From CAYQTL01 sp964420405 (GTDB lineage Bacteria; Acidobacteriota; Thermoanaerobaculia; Thermoanaerobaculales; Sulfomarinibacteraceae): 64,000 nucleotides of DNA. This document shows positions 27,101 to 37,452 of this stretch, in pieces. Where the stretch lies: the NCBI GenBank assembly GCA_964420405.1, contig CAYQTL010000012.1, positions 26,812-90,811 of the forward strand, given 5' to 3'. Under the pieces are notes generated by a model, which saw only the letters and a list, made by a program, of their open reading frames with translations, was not told the DNA's origin and did not search any database. Each line of letters opens with the position of its first letter. Positions within the stretch are counted from its first letter, which is position 1. The translations under genes were made by a program, and so were the position numbers.

Positions 27101-27425
27101 GCTCGTCGAGAGGAGCGCCGTCGTCGAGGAGCGGCTCAAGGCGCTCGAGAACCGGCTCCACCAGACCAGGTCCGAGGCGGCGCAGGACGTGCTCAACTTC
27201 ACCCCGCAGCTCGACAACCACCTGGTCTACCTGATGGGCGTGGTGGAGAGCTCCCCCGGCCGCCCGACGGAAGCCGCACACCAGCGCTTCGCCGAGCTGC
27301 ATGGCGAGCTGGACGCGATCCTGGGCGAGCTGGAGGCGGTGCTGTCCGACGACGTCGCCGAGCTCGAGCGCCTCGCCGCCGGGTCCGCCGCGCCGTACAT
27401 CACGGTGTCGACCGTGGAGGGGTGA
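24144..27425 (+). CDS. Sortilin/VPS10-like Asp-box (BNR) repeat protein
   Basis: A 1093-residue exported protein, normal length for the bacterial WD40/YVTN/BNR-like family of secreted Asp-box proteins. The signal peptide is MIRPLPMLVLGTAAGLAGAAG. Many Asp-boxes are visible (KTTDAGVTWRN, RSRDGGNTWVRL, RSDDGGETWHD, RTDDAGATWVRL), forming two propellers over residues about 30-790. The motif VGPHRGGRVTAVAG and the segment RQRAWYYTHVTAHP are family hallmarks. The C-terminal 250 residues have an Ig-like strand region (VHYLLPENLEDEGSTEVTLE) and a helical end. The ATG at 24144 follows GGAGGG. Proteins of this group often sit beside peptidases, but none is here; hydrolase activity is not established. 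Confidence 0.88.
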   Translation: MIRPLPMLVLGTAAGLAGAAGIPDEMLDSMSYRLVGPHRGGRVTAVAGVPSQPLTFYMGATGGGVWKTTDAGVTWRNVSDMVRAPDERPVPEIMGEVDPLLARFGRLRPPAGGFPEAPSERREGDAFGVGSIGAVAVAPSDPNVVYVGTGSACPRGNVSPGDGVYGSVDAGTTWRHLGLPEAGQIGRIAVHPSDPDVAYVAALGHVFGPNPERGVYRTTDGGITWSRVLYVSDRAGAVDLSMDPSNPRILFAATWEMQRSPWDMVSGGPGSGLYRSRDGGNTWVRLTDGLPQGTTGRIGVTVSPARPGRVWALVEHEEGGLFRSDDGGDSFRLVNADRELRQRAWYYTHVTAHPTDPETVYVLNVAFWRSVDGGASFSVIRTPHGDNHDLWINPERPEIMVEGNDGGANVTLDGGRSWSTQSNQPTAEMYRVAVDDQHPYWLYGGQQDNTAVAIPSRSAGGRIGREDWYAPAGCESATVAVDPRDPDITYGGCYGGSITRFDRSLGHGQEVMAWPQLAIGQAAADLRYRFQWNAPIRIDPHDPTVLYHCSNVVHRSTDEGASWEVISPDLTRDDPARQGLAGGPITKDNTGVEVFGTIFAFEPSPLLAGRLWAGSDDGLVHRSDDGGETWHDVTPEAMPARATVNAVELSAHDPDRAFLAVHRYREDDFTPYVFRTDDAGATWVRLADGDNGIPSDHFVRVVREDPVRRGLLYAGTEFGVYASLDDGTTWRPLQLNLPVTPVTDLAVQRDDLVVATQGRSYWILDDLSVLRQLSDEILGAATPHLFSPRAAVRWVDGAGGRSGGGDAGENPPFGAVVHYLLPENLEDEGSTEVTLEILDGDGQVLRSLSSRTPEPQAPSLWRRYFPELATPRLLDARRGANRWVWDLRLADARLVEDAVVWGSARGPLVPPGTYRARLGVGEWSETVSFEVTPDPRLEVTGEAAEERFRLSRRIWLALDRSHEAIRTIRSVHEQVAALAERLDSEALVERSAVVEERLKALENRLHQTRSEAAQDVLNFTPQLDNHLVYLMGVVESSPGRPTEAAHQRFAELHGELDAILGELEAVLSDDVAELERLAAGSAAPYITVSTVEG

Positions 27426-27458
27426 GCTGCCGCGGGGTTCAGCCCCGAGCCGCGGGCC

Positions 27459-27690
27459 GTGGAGGTGGCTCTGTACACCGCCGACGGGGTTCACCTGGGA
27501 GACCTGAGCCACGCCCTGCTGCCGTTCGACCACCCTCAACCCGCTGACGTCTCCGGCCACGTCACGTCCCAGGACGTCGCCGGAGGATACGCCCTGGTGA
27601 GCACCGCCGCCGTCGCCGGCCGCTTTCTGGCCTACGGTGCGGTCCAGGACCTGCTCAGGCTGGACATCACCCACGGTCCCGGCGACCCCG
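27459..27690 (+). pseudogene. C-terminal remnant of a secreted acidobacterial-type protein
   Basis: About 75 codons read VALYTADGVHLGDLSHALLP ... VAGGYALVSTAAVAGRFLAY GAVQD in segments. This resembles the last beta domain of long secreted proteins in which a xGYAxVxxTTPGARFxAYxSVVDNxTGDP block ends the chain. It lacks an N-terminus and the ending is scrambled. It lies just after the sortilin-like gene and runs into the 3' end of the opposite-strand beta-helix gene. Confidence 0.4.
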
Positions 27691-27699
27691 GCACCCGTC

Positions 27700-29709
27700 C
27701 TACCACTGCGAGATGTCACCGCTCTCGAACCCGTCCCGGAGCACCAGGTCGGGATCGGTCAGCTCGTCCGCGCCGAGATCCGGGACACCGGCGAGGGTGT
27801 CCGGTCGGTTTTCGCCATCCATGTCGAGCAGGACTCCCCCATCCGATCCGGCGTCGCGCGCCGGGGAGCCCGATGCCAGGTGGTAGTTGTGAGGCCCGAG
27901 GAACCCCGGCGCGCTCCAGGTGTCGTTGCCCGTGACCACCCCACCCAGCCAGTCCGTGCCGTTCGACCAGTCCCCCGTTCCCCACAAGGTCCGGTCGAGC
28001 GTCGCGGTGCCGCTATGCAGCGACACCCCGGTGTCGTTGCCGACGATGATCGAGTTGGCGATGTCCGTCTGACCGGTCGAGCCGAGCTGCTTCAGGTACA
28101 GGCCGACCCCGTCCCCCACTCCGGTCGCGTTGTTGGCGATCGTGCTGTGCAGCAGGGTGGTGACTCCCCCGAAGATGTGCATGCCGCTCCCCGTGGTGGC
28201 AACGTTCTCCGCCACCAGGGTGTTGAGGATGTCGGTCTCGCTGCCGCTGACCTGGGACTCCAGGTAGACGCCGCCGCCGCGGCCGGTCGCCGAGTTCCCG
28301 ACAGCCTGGTTGCCGTCGAGGGCGACATCGAAGAAGAAGCCGCCCCAGATCCAGGCGCCGCCGCCGTCGCCGTTGGTCGCCTGGTTGCCGCGAAAGACGT
28401 TCCGCACCAGGCTCGCCCCCATCGGGTTGACGAGGGACAGCCCACCCCCGATCTGGGCCGTGTTGCCGAAGAACGAGTTCTCCTCCAGCGTGCCGGTGAT
28501 GGTCGCCGTCATGCCTCCGCCGGAATGGGCCGAGTTGTCGGCGATCAGGTTGCCGGCGGCGTAGACGTTTCCCAGCAACAGCATTCCACCACCCTGGTTG
28601 ACGGTCGTGTTCCCGACGACCGTGTTTCCGAGAACGTCGGCATCCGCGCCGGTGGCGCCGGCGTCGATGTAGAACCCGCCACCACCCGAGTAGCCGGAGA
28701 ACGGCGCACTGTTGGACATCGCGAGGTTGTCCTGAACCGTCGTCGCCGCCGGGCCCGTGATCCGGAGGGCGCCACCGCTCGTACCCTCGTTTCCGATGAA
28801 CAGGTTGCCGCTCACCGTCAGGCCGACGGCGCCGGCGATGTTGATCCCGCCGCCACCCGTCCCGCTCGCCGTGTTGTCCTCGATCAGGTTGTCGGCGATG
28901 ACACCCGACACCGAGGACAGCCTCAACCCCGGGGCGTTCCGGAGCACGGAGTTGCCCGTGATCGTGACCGCCGGTGCGCCGACACCCGTCAGGACCCCGG
29001 CGCCGGGATGGTCGGCCAGCACGGTGTCGGTCACCGACAGCACGTCGACCAAGACAGTCTTGATACCGTGCCCGGAGTTGCTCTCGATCCTCGAGTCGCT
29101 GACCCACAGCCCGACGGACGAGTGCGACAGCACTCCGCCGGCGCCGGACTCCGCGAAGTTGCCGTAGATCCGGCAGTTGTCGAGGTAGACGTGGTGGTGG
29201 ACGGTGGTGTCGATGTGCACTCCGCCACCGTCGTCCTCGCCGCTCACCGAGTCCGTGGCGTTACCGCCGGTGATCCGGAGCCCCTCGAGCCTGATCGAAC
29301 CGATGCCGATCTGCTGGTAGGTGATGTACACCACCATCCCCTGGCCCTGCGCGTCGAGGATCGTCGGGTTCGTGTCCGGGCTCGGCACGCTCCAGTTCGA
29401 CGTCGAGAACCCGCCGCGCACGGTGACCCGTTTGCTGCGGATGGAGGCGAGCTGGACGTGACCGTCACGGCTGCTGACCCCGGTGTACGTGCCACCGGCG
29501 AGCCGGATCTCGTCGTCGTTCGACGCGAGGTCGATTGCGTACTGCAACGACCGGCACGGAGTTGCGACCGAGCCGCAGGTGGCGACATCGGAGCCGGTGG
29601 TGGCGACGCGGATCACGACGGCATGCGCCGGCGACGCGATGCCGGCGACGATCGTGGCCAGGCCCAGGCAGGCGAAAACGAGACAGGGTCGGGTCGTACG
29701 AGATTGCAT
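27700..29709 (-). CDS. Secreted right-handed beta-helix protein with DGFESGD tail
   Basis: A 669-residue exported protein. The ATG at 29709 follows GGAGGGA and opens a signal peptide (LVFACLGLATIVAGIASPAHA). Residues 30-75 (TGSDVATCGSVATPCRSLQY) are the usual entry of parallel beta-helix proteins. About 500 residues of Asn/Gly-rich coils follow (SGNLFIGNEGTSGGALRITG; NTVVGNTTVNQGGGM; NSFFGNTAQIGGGLSLVNP), then the choice-of-anchor Q-like ending YHLASGSPARDAGSDGG and PDLGADE. It stops at LVLRDGFESGDISQW, the shared tail in its shortest form. Similar folds include polysaccharide lyases and adhesins; no catalytic motif can be named. Confidence 0.87.
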   Translation of the reverse strand: MQSRTTRPCLVFACLGLATIVAGIASPAHAVVIRVATTGSDVATCGSVATPCRSLQYAIDLASNDDEIRLAGGTYTGVSSRDGHVQLASIRSKRVTVRGGFSTSNWSVPSPDTNPTILDAQGQGMVVYITYQQIGIGSIRLEGLRITGGNATDSVSGEDDGGGVHIDTTVHHHVYLDNCRIYGNFAESGAGGVLSHSSVGLWVSDSRIESNSGHGIKTVLVDVLSVTDTVLADHPGAGVLTGVGAPAVTITGNSVLRNAPGLRLSSVSGVIADNLIEDNTASGTGGGGINIAGAVGLTVSGNLFIGNEGTSGGALRITGPAATTVQDNLAMSNSAPFSGYSGGGGFYIDAGATGADADVLGNTVVGNTTVNQGGGMLLLGNVYAAGNLIADNSAHSGGGMTATITGTLEENSFFGNTAQIGGGLSLVNPMGASLVRNVFRGNQATNGDGGGAWIWGGFFFDVALDGNQAVGNSATGRGGGVYLESQVSGSETDILNTLVAENVATTGSGMHIFGGVTTLLHSTIANNATGVGDGVGLYLKQLGSTGQTDIANSIIVGNDTGVSLHSGTATLDRTLWGTGDWSNGTDWLGGVVTGNDTWSAPGFLGPHNYHLASGSPARDAGSDGGVLLDMDGENRPDTLAGVPDLGADELTDPDLVLRDGFESGDISQW

Positions 29710-29963
29710 GGTCCCTCCGTGCACCCGAGACATCGGACAGCGTTGGTCTTCAAGACGACGGCTCACGCAAGATGGCTGCCACCACCCGCGCTGGGACGTG
29801 GCCGCCGGACGCCGGACGACGGGACGGATTCGTACAGCGGTGCACTCTCGGGTGCACCGGCGTCGGGAATGCCACCGCCGCCGTCCTGCTAGACTCCGCG
29901 GCGTCTCTCCAGACGCGTGATGGGACCGGGCGGCGCGGCTCGACCGGGAAGGGGGATCCGGGG

Positions 29964-31760
29964 ATGGAGTTCACCGACTTCCGTTGCGTTCACGAGATGC
30001 TGAGGCACACGGTGGAGCGCTTCCCGGAAAGGGACGCCTACCGGACGATCCGCGATGACCGCACCATGGAGTCGGTCACGTGGAGCGGCTTCGCCGCCGA
30101 GGTGCGGCAGGTGGCCAGGAGCCTCATCGCCCTCGGCGTCGGCCACGACGACAAGGCCAACATCCTCAGCTACTCGCGCTACCGCTGGGTGCTGACCGAC
30201 GTCGCCCTGGCCTCCATCGGCTCGGTGACCGTGGGCATCTACCACTCCCTGCTGGCCAGGGAGGTGGCCTACATCGTCGCGCACTCGGACGCGGTGCTGG
30301 CGTTCGCCGAGGACCCTGGCCAGGCGGCCAAGCTGCGCTCGGTCCGGGACCGGATCCCGGCCGTGCGGCGGGTGGTCCTGCTCAGCGGCGAGCCCGAGGA
30401 GGACGATGGCTGGGTGATCGGCTGGGACGCCTTCATCGCCCTCGGCGCAGGCGTCGACGACGACGCGGTGGACGCCCGGATCGCCGCGGTCGGACCGTCG
30501 GACGTCGCCGCCATCGTCTACACCTCCGGCACCACCGGCATCCCCAAGGGCGCGGTGTTGACCCACGACAACATCACGTTCACCGCCCAGTCGGTCTACG
30601 GCTCGACCCAGATCGTCGACGGCGACCACACCCTGCTGTTCCTGCCGCTGGCCCACATCTTCGCCCGCACCTGCGTCTTCTCGGCGATGTTCGCGGGCTG
30701 TACGACGACGTTCGCGCGCGCCATGGACACCGTCGCCGAGGACTTCAGGATCGCCCGGCCCCACTGGTTCCCGAGCGTGCCGCGGGTGTACGAGAAGGTC
30801 CACTCCTCGATCCTGGCGGGAGTGCAGGCCAAGGGGGGCGCCGCCCTCGCGATCTTCAACTGGGCGTGCGCCGTGGGCGACCGGGTCAGCGACCACCTGC
30901 TCGCCAAGAAGCCGGTGCCGCTGTTGACCCGGCTGCAGTACGCCCTCGCCACCAGGCTCGTGTTCCGCAAGATCCAGGAGGCCCTCGGCGGCCGCGTCCG
31001 CTGGTGCATCAGCGGCGCGGCACCCCTCGACCCTTCGATCGGCACGTTCTTTCACGCCGCGGGGGTGCTCATCGTCGAGGGCATCGGCATGACCGAGAAC
31101 ACCTCCTTCACCAATCTGAACCGCTACGACGACTACCGTTTCGGCTGGGTCGGCCCGACGGGACCCGGTATCGAGCAGCGGACCGCCCCCGACGGCGAGG
31201 TGCTGTACCGCGGCCGGAACGTCATGCGCGAGTACTACAAGATGCCCGCGGAGACCGCCGAGACCCTCACGCCGGACGGCTGGCAGCACACCGGCGACGT
31301 GGGCGAGATCGACGCCGAGGGCTTCCTCAGGATCACCGGCCGCAAGAAGGACCTCATCGTCACAGCCGGCGGCAAGAACGTCGCACCGGCGGCCATCGAG
31401 GGCCTCATCGCCACCTCGCCCTTCATCTCCCAGGTCTGCGTCATCGGCGACCGCCGCAGGTACCTGACGGCGCTGATCGCCCTCGAGGAGTCCGGCGTCC
31501 GCGCATGGGCAGCCGAGCAGGGACTCGCAGGCAGAGACCTTTCCGACCTCCTCGCGAGCCCGGAGCTCCGCGAGCGGGTGCGTGGCATCGTCGACGAGAA
31601 GAACCGCGAGCTGGCCTCGTTCGAGACCATCAAGGACTTCCGCCTCGTGGAGGAGTTCTCGATCGAGAACGGCCTCCTCACCCCGACCCTCAAGGTGAAG
31701 CGCAACGTCGCGATGGAGCGCCACGCGGACCTCATCGAGGAGATGTACGCCGGAGCCTGA
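29964..31760 (+). CDS. Long-chain fatty acid--CoA ligase (AMP-forming)
   Basis: A 598-residue acyl-activating enzyme of the FadD15/bacterial long-chain ligase type. The AMP-binding motif YTSGTTGIPKGAVLTHDN lies near residues 189-206, with MTENTSF (the ATP/AMP motif), HTGDVGEID and the hinge GRKKDLIVTAGGKNVAP after it. The catalytic lysine region near the C-terminus is LTPTLKVKR. It converts fatty acid, ATP and CoA to acyl-CoA for beta-oxidation or lipid synthesis. The ATG at 29964 sits in a GGAAGGGGGAT-rich context. It stands alone, diverging from the beta-helix gene; a TAGACT hexamer at 29889 could be its -10. Confidence 0.95.
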   Translation: MEFTDFRCVHEMLRHTVERFPERDAYRTIRDDRTMESVTWSGFAAEVRQVARSLIALGVGHDDKANILSYSRYRWVLTDVALASIGSVTVGIYHSLLAREVAYIVAHSDAVLAFAEDPGQAAKLRSVRDRIPAVRRVVLLSGEPEEDDGWVIGWDAFIALGAGVDDDAVDARIAAVGPSDVAAIVYTSGTTGIPKGAVLTHDNITFTAQSVYGSTQIVDGDHTLLFLPLAHIFARTCVFSAMFAGCTTTFARAMDTVAEDFRIARPHWFPSVPRVYEKVHSSILAGVQAKGGAALAIFNWACAVGDRVSDHLLAKKPVPLLTRLQYALATRLVFRKIQEALGGRVRWCISGAAPLDPSIGTFFHAAGVLIVEGIGMTENTSFTNLNRYDDYRFGWVGPTGPGIEQRTAPDGEVLYRGRNVMREYYKMPAETAETLTPDGWQHTGDVGEIDAEGFLRITGRKKDLIVTAGGKNVAPAAIEGLIATSPFISQVCVIGDRRRYLTALIALEESGVRAWAAEQGLAGRDLSDLLASPELRERVRGIVDEKNRELASFETIKDFRLVEEFSIENGLLTPTLKVKRNVAMERHADLIEEMYAGA

Positions 31761-31839
31761 GCGGCATCCGGGAACGGCCACCATCGGCAGCCGACACGGG
31801 TCCCTCCTGGGAGCAGGTCGTAGCCCGACCGCACAGTAG

Positions 31840-32583
31840 TCACAGGGCGTCGATCACGTGCCAGAAGGTCACGAGCGTTGAGACGGCACCGGCCAGGAAG
31901 CTGACGCTGAAGACCATGCCGAGCCACTCCCCGACGTTGTTGGGGATGTACCGGCCCGTGTACCTGTACCCGAAGCTCCGGCTCTCCACCGTGCACTGGG
32001 TCATCGGGTTCATCGACGTGAACAGCTTGGCATACTCCACATTGGCGAAGATGAAGGAGTCGCCGGCGAACTTCACGAACCACTCCCGGTTGACGTGACC
32101 GCCCGGGAGCTCCCTGAGTCGGCATGAATGACGAGCGACCAGGGCGCAGATCACGGCTCCGGCCACAACGGCAACCAGGCACAGCATGACCGTCGCCGCC
32201 ATGGAGAACCCGCCATCCCTCACCAGAGGGAGGACGGCGAGCATGGCCGCCGTGTTCAGGACGCAGGCGAAGCCGAGAATAACGAGACTCTTGGAGCCAT
32301 ACTCCTGCATGTGCGTCTCGCACTCCTCGCAGATGCAGAAGGTCGCTGACCTGCTGGTCGTGGTCTCGACCTTGTTCCCGGAGGAGTACGACACCTTCCT
32401 GTGTCTCTCCCCGTACCTCACCGACCGTGTCGTCGGGCTCATACAGCACGGGCACACCTTGGGAAGTGCGTAGCTGAACTGGGGCATCAGACCGTGGCCG
32501 TAGGTCCTGACGAACGCATAGGTTCTCCGGTCATCGCTCTTCTCATGCGTCCGAGTGTTGCCCTTCTTGGAAAACACAGCCAT
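31840..32583 (-). CDS. Membrane protein with zinc-ribbon-like CxxC pairs, unknown family
   Basis: A 247-residue protein that I do not recognise. The N-terminal 100 residues are soluble and hold two cysteine clusters (VCPCCMS near 45 and CICEECETH near 82), resembling a treble-clef or zinc ribbon. Two close hydrophobic segments follow (SLVILGFACVLNTAAMLAVL; AATVMLCLVAVVAGAVICAL), then a soluble domain and a last helix (MVFSVSFLAGAVSTLVTF). The ATG at 32583 has GGAG seven bases upstream. The DNA has visibly lower G+C and more mixed codon third positions than its neighbours, which suggests recent acquisition. Confidence 0.7.
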   Translation of the reverse strand: MAVFSKKGNTRTHEKSDDRRTYAFVRTYGHGLMPQFSYALPKVCPCCMSPTTRSVRYGERHRKVSYSSGNKVETTTSRSATFCICEECETHMQEYGSKSLVILGFACVLNTAAMLAVLPLVRDGGFSMAATVMLCLVAVVAGAVICALVARHSCRLRELPGGHVNREWFVKFAGDSFIFANVEYAKLFTSMNPMTQCTVESRSFGYRYTGRYIPNNVGEWLGMVFSVSFLAGAVSTLVTFWHVIDAL

Positions 32584-33136
32584 GTCGTGCTCCGTCGGAG
32601 TCGTTGCCGCACGTACCTCGTCGAGCAATCGTCCGCGTCGAGACAGCTGCCCCGAAACGCAGCTCGGAGGGGACGGTCGGCGGGAACTGTCGCCATGCCA
32701 CGCGGACCTCATCGGATGCTCCAGCCACGTGGCGCAAGGGTGGCGCGTCGCGCATCGTTCCCGTGACGATATCACCGACGGCAAACTCCGAGAACCCCTT
32801 TTCGAGCTTCACTGTCGAAGGAACCGGCAGACAGCTGAGACTCACTCGGCGCCGAGGTGCGAATGAGAATGGAGGGCATGTCCGTTTGGCACATCCGGAT
32901 CGTGGAGCGCCTCGCGACGGGCGGCATGGGGCGAGCTCGTGGAAGTTGAGACGCTGGACGAGCGGGTGGTCGAGATCAGGCTCCTCGCCGCGGGCTCGGG
33001 GGACACGGTCTCCCCGGGGTCCTGATCACGGTTCGACTCCGCTGCGGCGGCCGGAGCGCGTCAGACAGAGTGCCCACCGTGAAGGTGGAATATCCGGGAG
33101 TGCGGTCACCGATGGGAGGGTGGGAGGAGCTCGCGA
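32584..33136. other. Intergenic region of mixed composition
   Basis: Apart from the kinase-like remnant at 32863-33024, this stretch holds open frames on both strands (for example 32543-32845 minus) without family similarity or clear codon bias. I do not call them genes. The right end holds the GGGAGGAGC site of the P-type ATPase. Confidence 0.4.
32863..33024 (+). pseudogene. Remnant of a Pkn-type Ser/Thr kinase N-terminus
   Basis: From an ATG at 32863 the frame reads MSVWHIRIVERLATGGMG (from the in-frame ATG at 32878), matching the start of Pkn2-like kinases (xYRIVERLGxGGMGEVY), then runs out of family similarity and stops at 32949. A one-base shift after GGMG gives GELVEVETLDERVVEIRLL before a stop near 33024. 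The rest of the kinase is missing. The intact kinase at 61163-63511 is of the same class. Confidence 0.4.
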
Positions 33137-35977
<2,841 letters not shown>

Positions 35978-36106
35978 ACCGATGCGCCGTCACCCGCGGG
36001 CGGATCCGCCGTCACGCCGAGACCGGAGGCGATCTCCGTGCGAACGGACGACACGCCGCGGGTGCCGGCATCCTCCCCCGCCCGCCCACCGGGACCGGGA
36101 ACGGCG

Positions 36107-37039
36107 TCACTCCGCCGCGCCCCGGACCTCCTCCGTCGTCGAGGCCGGAGCGACGATCTCCAGGACGACGTCTGCGAGGGCTCCGGCGAGCTTCTCGGGA
36201 GCTTCCTGCATCAGGAAGTGGCCGTACCCCTCGAGGAGGACCAGCCCGAAGTCGGAGACCTCGCGGTTGCCCGTCACGTCGGTCGGCCACAGGTCGGCGT
36301 TGACCGCCCGGATCGGCACGCCCGCCTCGGCGAAGGCCTGCTGAAGGTCGAAGGCGACGTACCCGCCGAGCAGGGCGGTTCCGATCTCGCCGGGCCCCGA
36401 GCACATGTCCGCGGCGACCTCGTCGACCAGCTCCGGGGCGGCACCTCCGGCGAACATCCCGCGCACGAAGCCGTCGCAGGCGCTCGGGAAGTCGCCTTCG
36501 AAAGCGGCGAGCAGCCGCTCGACCTGGGCGGGATCGACCTCCTCGTCGGCGTCGTGGAGGGTGTCGACCCCGATCACCCCGATCACCCTTCCGGGCAGCC
36601 GGCGCGCGACGTCCAGGGCGACCCGACCGCCCATCGAGTGGCCGACCACGATCACCCGTTCGAGGCCGAGCCCCTCGATGACCGCCTCCACGTCGGCGCC
36701 GAGGGACGGGATGGTCCAGGTTCGGCGGTCGGATCCAGACGAGCCGTGCCCCGCGAGGTCCATCGTGACGACCCCGAACCGCTCGGCGAGCACCGGCACC
36801 TGCGGCTGCCAGTAGCTCTGGTCGCACATCCAGCCGTGCACCAGCACCAGGTTCGGGTCACCGATGCGGTGAACGGTGGCGGCGATCTCGACCCCGTCGT
36901 CCGAACGGAACGCGTGGAGCCCGGTTGCCGGCCCAGCCGCCGGCGACTCCGCCGTCGTCGGATCCCCGGCTGGACCTCTTCCGCCGCAGCCCGCGACAGC
37001 CACCAGTGCCAGGATCAGAAGCGCGCTCGGTCGTCTCAT
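36107..37039 (-). CDS. Lipoprotein alpha/beta hydrolase
   Basis: A 310-residue protein. The N-terminus is a lipoprotein signal (LVAVAGCGG, lipid-carrying Cys18) followed by a Pro/Ala linker. The hydrolase core has the oxyanion loop VLVHGWM (66-72), the nucleophile elbow VVGHSMGGR with Ser135, an Asp in NADLWP, and a catalytic His in GYGHFLM. It is likely an esterase or related hydrolase held at the periplasmic face of a membrane. The ATG at 37039 has a GGGGGAG site. The substrate is unknown. It diverges from yhbY. Confidence 0.9.
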   Translation of the reverse strand: MRRPSALLILALVAVAGCGGRGPAGDPTTAESPAAGPATGLHAFRSDDGVEIAATVHRIGDPNLVLVHGWMCDQSYWQPQVPVLAERFGVVTMDLAGHGSSGSDRRTWTIPSLGADVEAVIEGLGLERVIVVGHSMGGRVALDVARRLPGRVIGVIGVDTLHDADEEVDPAQVERLLAAFEGDFPSACDGFVRGMFAGGAAPELVDEVAADMCSGPGEIGTALLGGYVAFDLQQAFAEAGVPIRAVNADLWPTDVTGNREVSDFGLVLLEGYGHFLMQEAPEKLAGALADVVLEIVAPASTTEEVRGAAE

Positions 37040-37094
37040 GATCGCTCCCCCCTCGCCCCGCAGTCTACGCTCCATGCCGGCCATTGATCCCTGG

Positions 37095-37100
37095 TACCCT
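37095..37100 (+). promoter_or_regulatory. TACCCT -10-like element upstream of yhbY
   Basis: TACCCT is followed by six bases and a GTG (37107) in frame with YhbY. A leaderless start there would add 12 residues; alternatively, the element drives a short leader to the GTG at 37143, which has its own GGAGGTGA site. Confidence 0.45.
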
Positions 37101-37142
37101 GCGCCCGTGACGACTCCCGACGGGTTCGATGGAGGTGACGTC

Positions 37143-37436
37143 GTGCTCACCGGTTCGCAGCGCAAGCACCTGCGCGGCCTTGCACACGGGTTCCGGCCGC
37201 TGGTCCAGGTCGGGAAGGGAGGCGTCACGGCGACGGTGGCGGCGGCGCTCGACGCGGCACTCGACGCCCACGAGCTGGTCAAGATCCAGATCCAGGCGGA
37301 TCGCGACGAGCGCAGGGCGGCGGCCGAGGACCTCGAGCTGCGGCTCGGATGCGAGTGCGTCGGCATGATCGGCCGGATGGCGATCCTGTACCGACGCCAT
37401 CCCGATCCGGAGCATCGGAAGGTGCTCCTCCCGTGA
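37143..37436 (+). CDS. yhbY: YhbY-family RNA-binding protein (CRM domain)
   Basis: A 97-residue CRS1-YhbY protein: LTGSQRKHLRGLAHG at the start, VQVGKGGVT (the GxxG loop region), LVKIQIQAD, and GMIGRMAILYRR at the end. YhbY binds pre-50S ribosomal particles. The start at 37143 (GTG) has GGAGGTGA five bases away and fits the family length; an upstream in-frame GTG at 37107 is also possible. The mscS-like gene follows after 16 bases, so the two are probably co-transcribed. Confidence 0.94.
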   Translation: MLTGSQRKHLRGLAHGFRPLVQVGKGGVTATVAAALDAALDAHELVKIQIQADRDERRAAAEDLELRLGCECVGMIGRMAILYRRHPDPEHRKVLLP

Positions 37437-37452
37437 CCCGCGGGAGTCCCGC

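Noticed and set aside
23850..27719. A 1289-codon open frame on the minus strand opposite the sortilin-like gene
   Set aside because: Its translation is rich in Arg, Gly, Val and His without family similarity, and it mirrors the codon bias of the true plus-strand gene. High G+C makes such antisense frames long by chance.
32543..32845. A 100-codon minus-strand frame overlapping the start of the zinc-ribbon protein
   Set aside because: The third codon positions show no bias, it overlaps a better-supported start, and the translation matches nothing I recognise.
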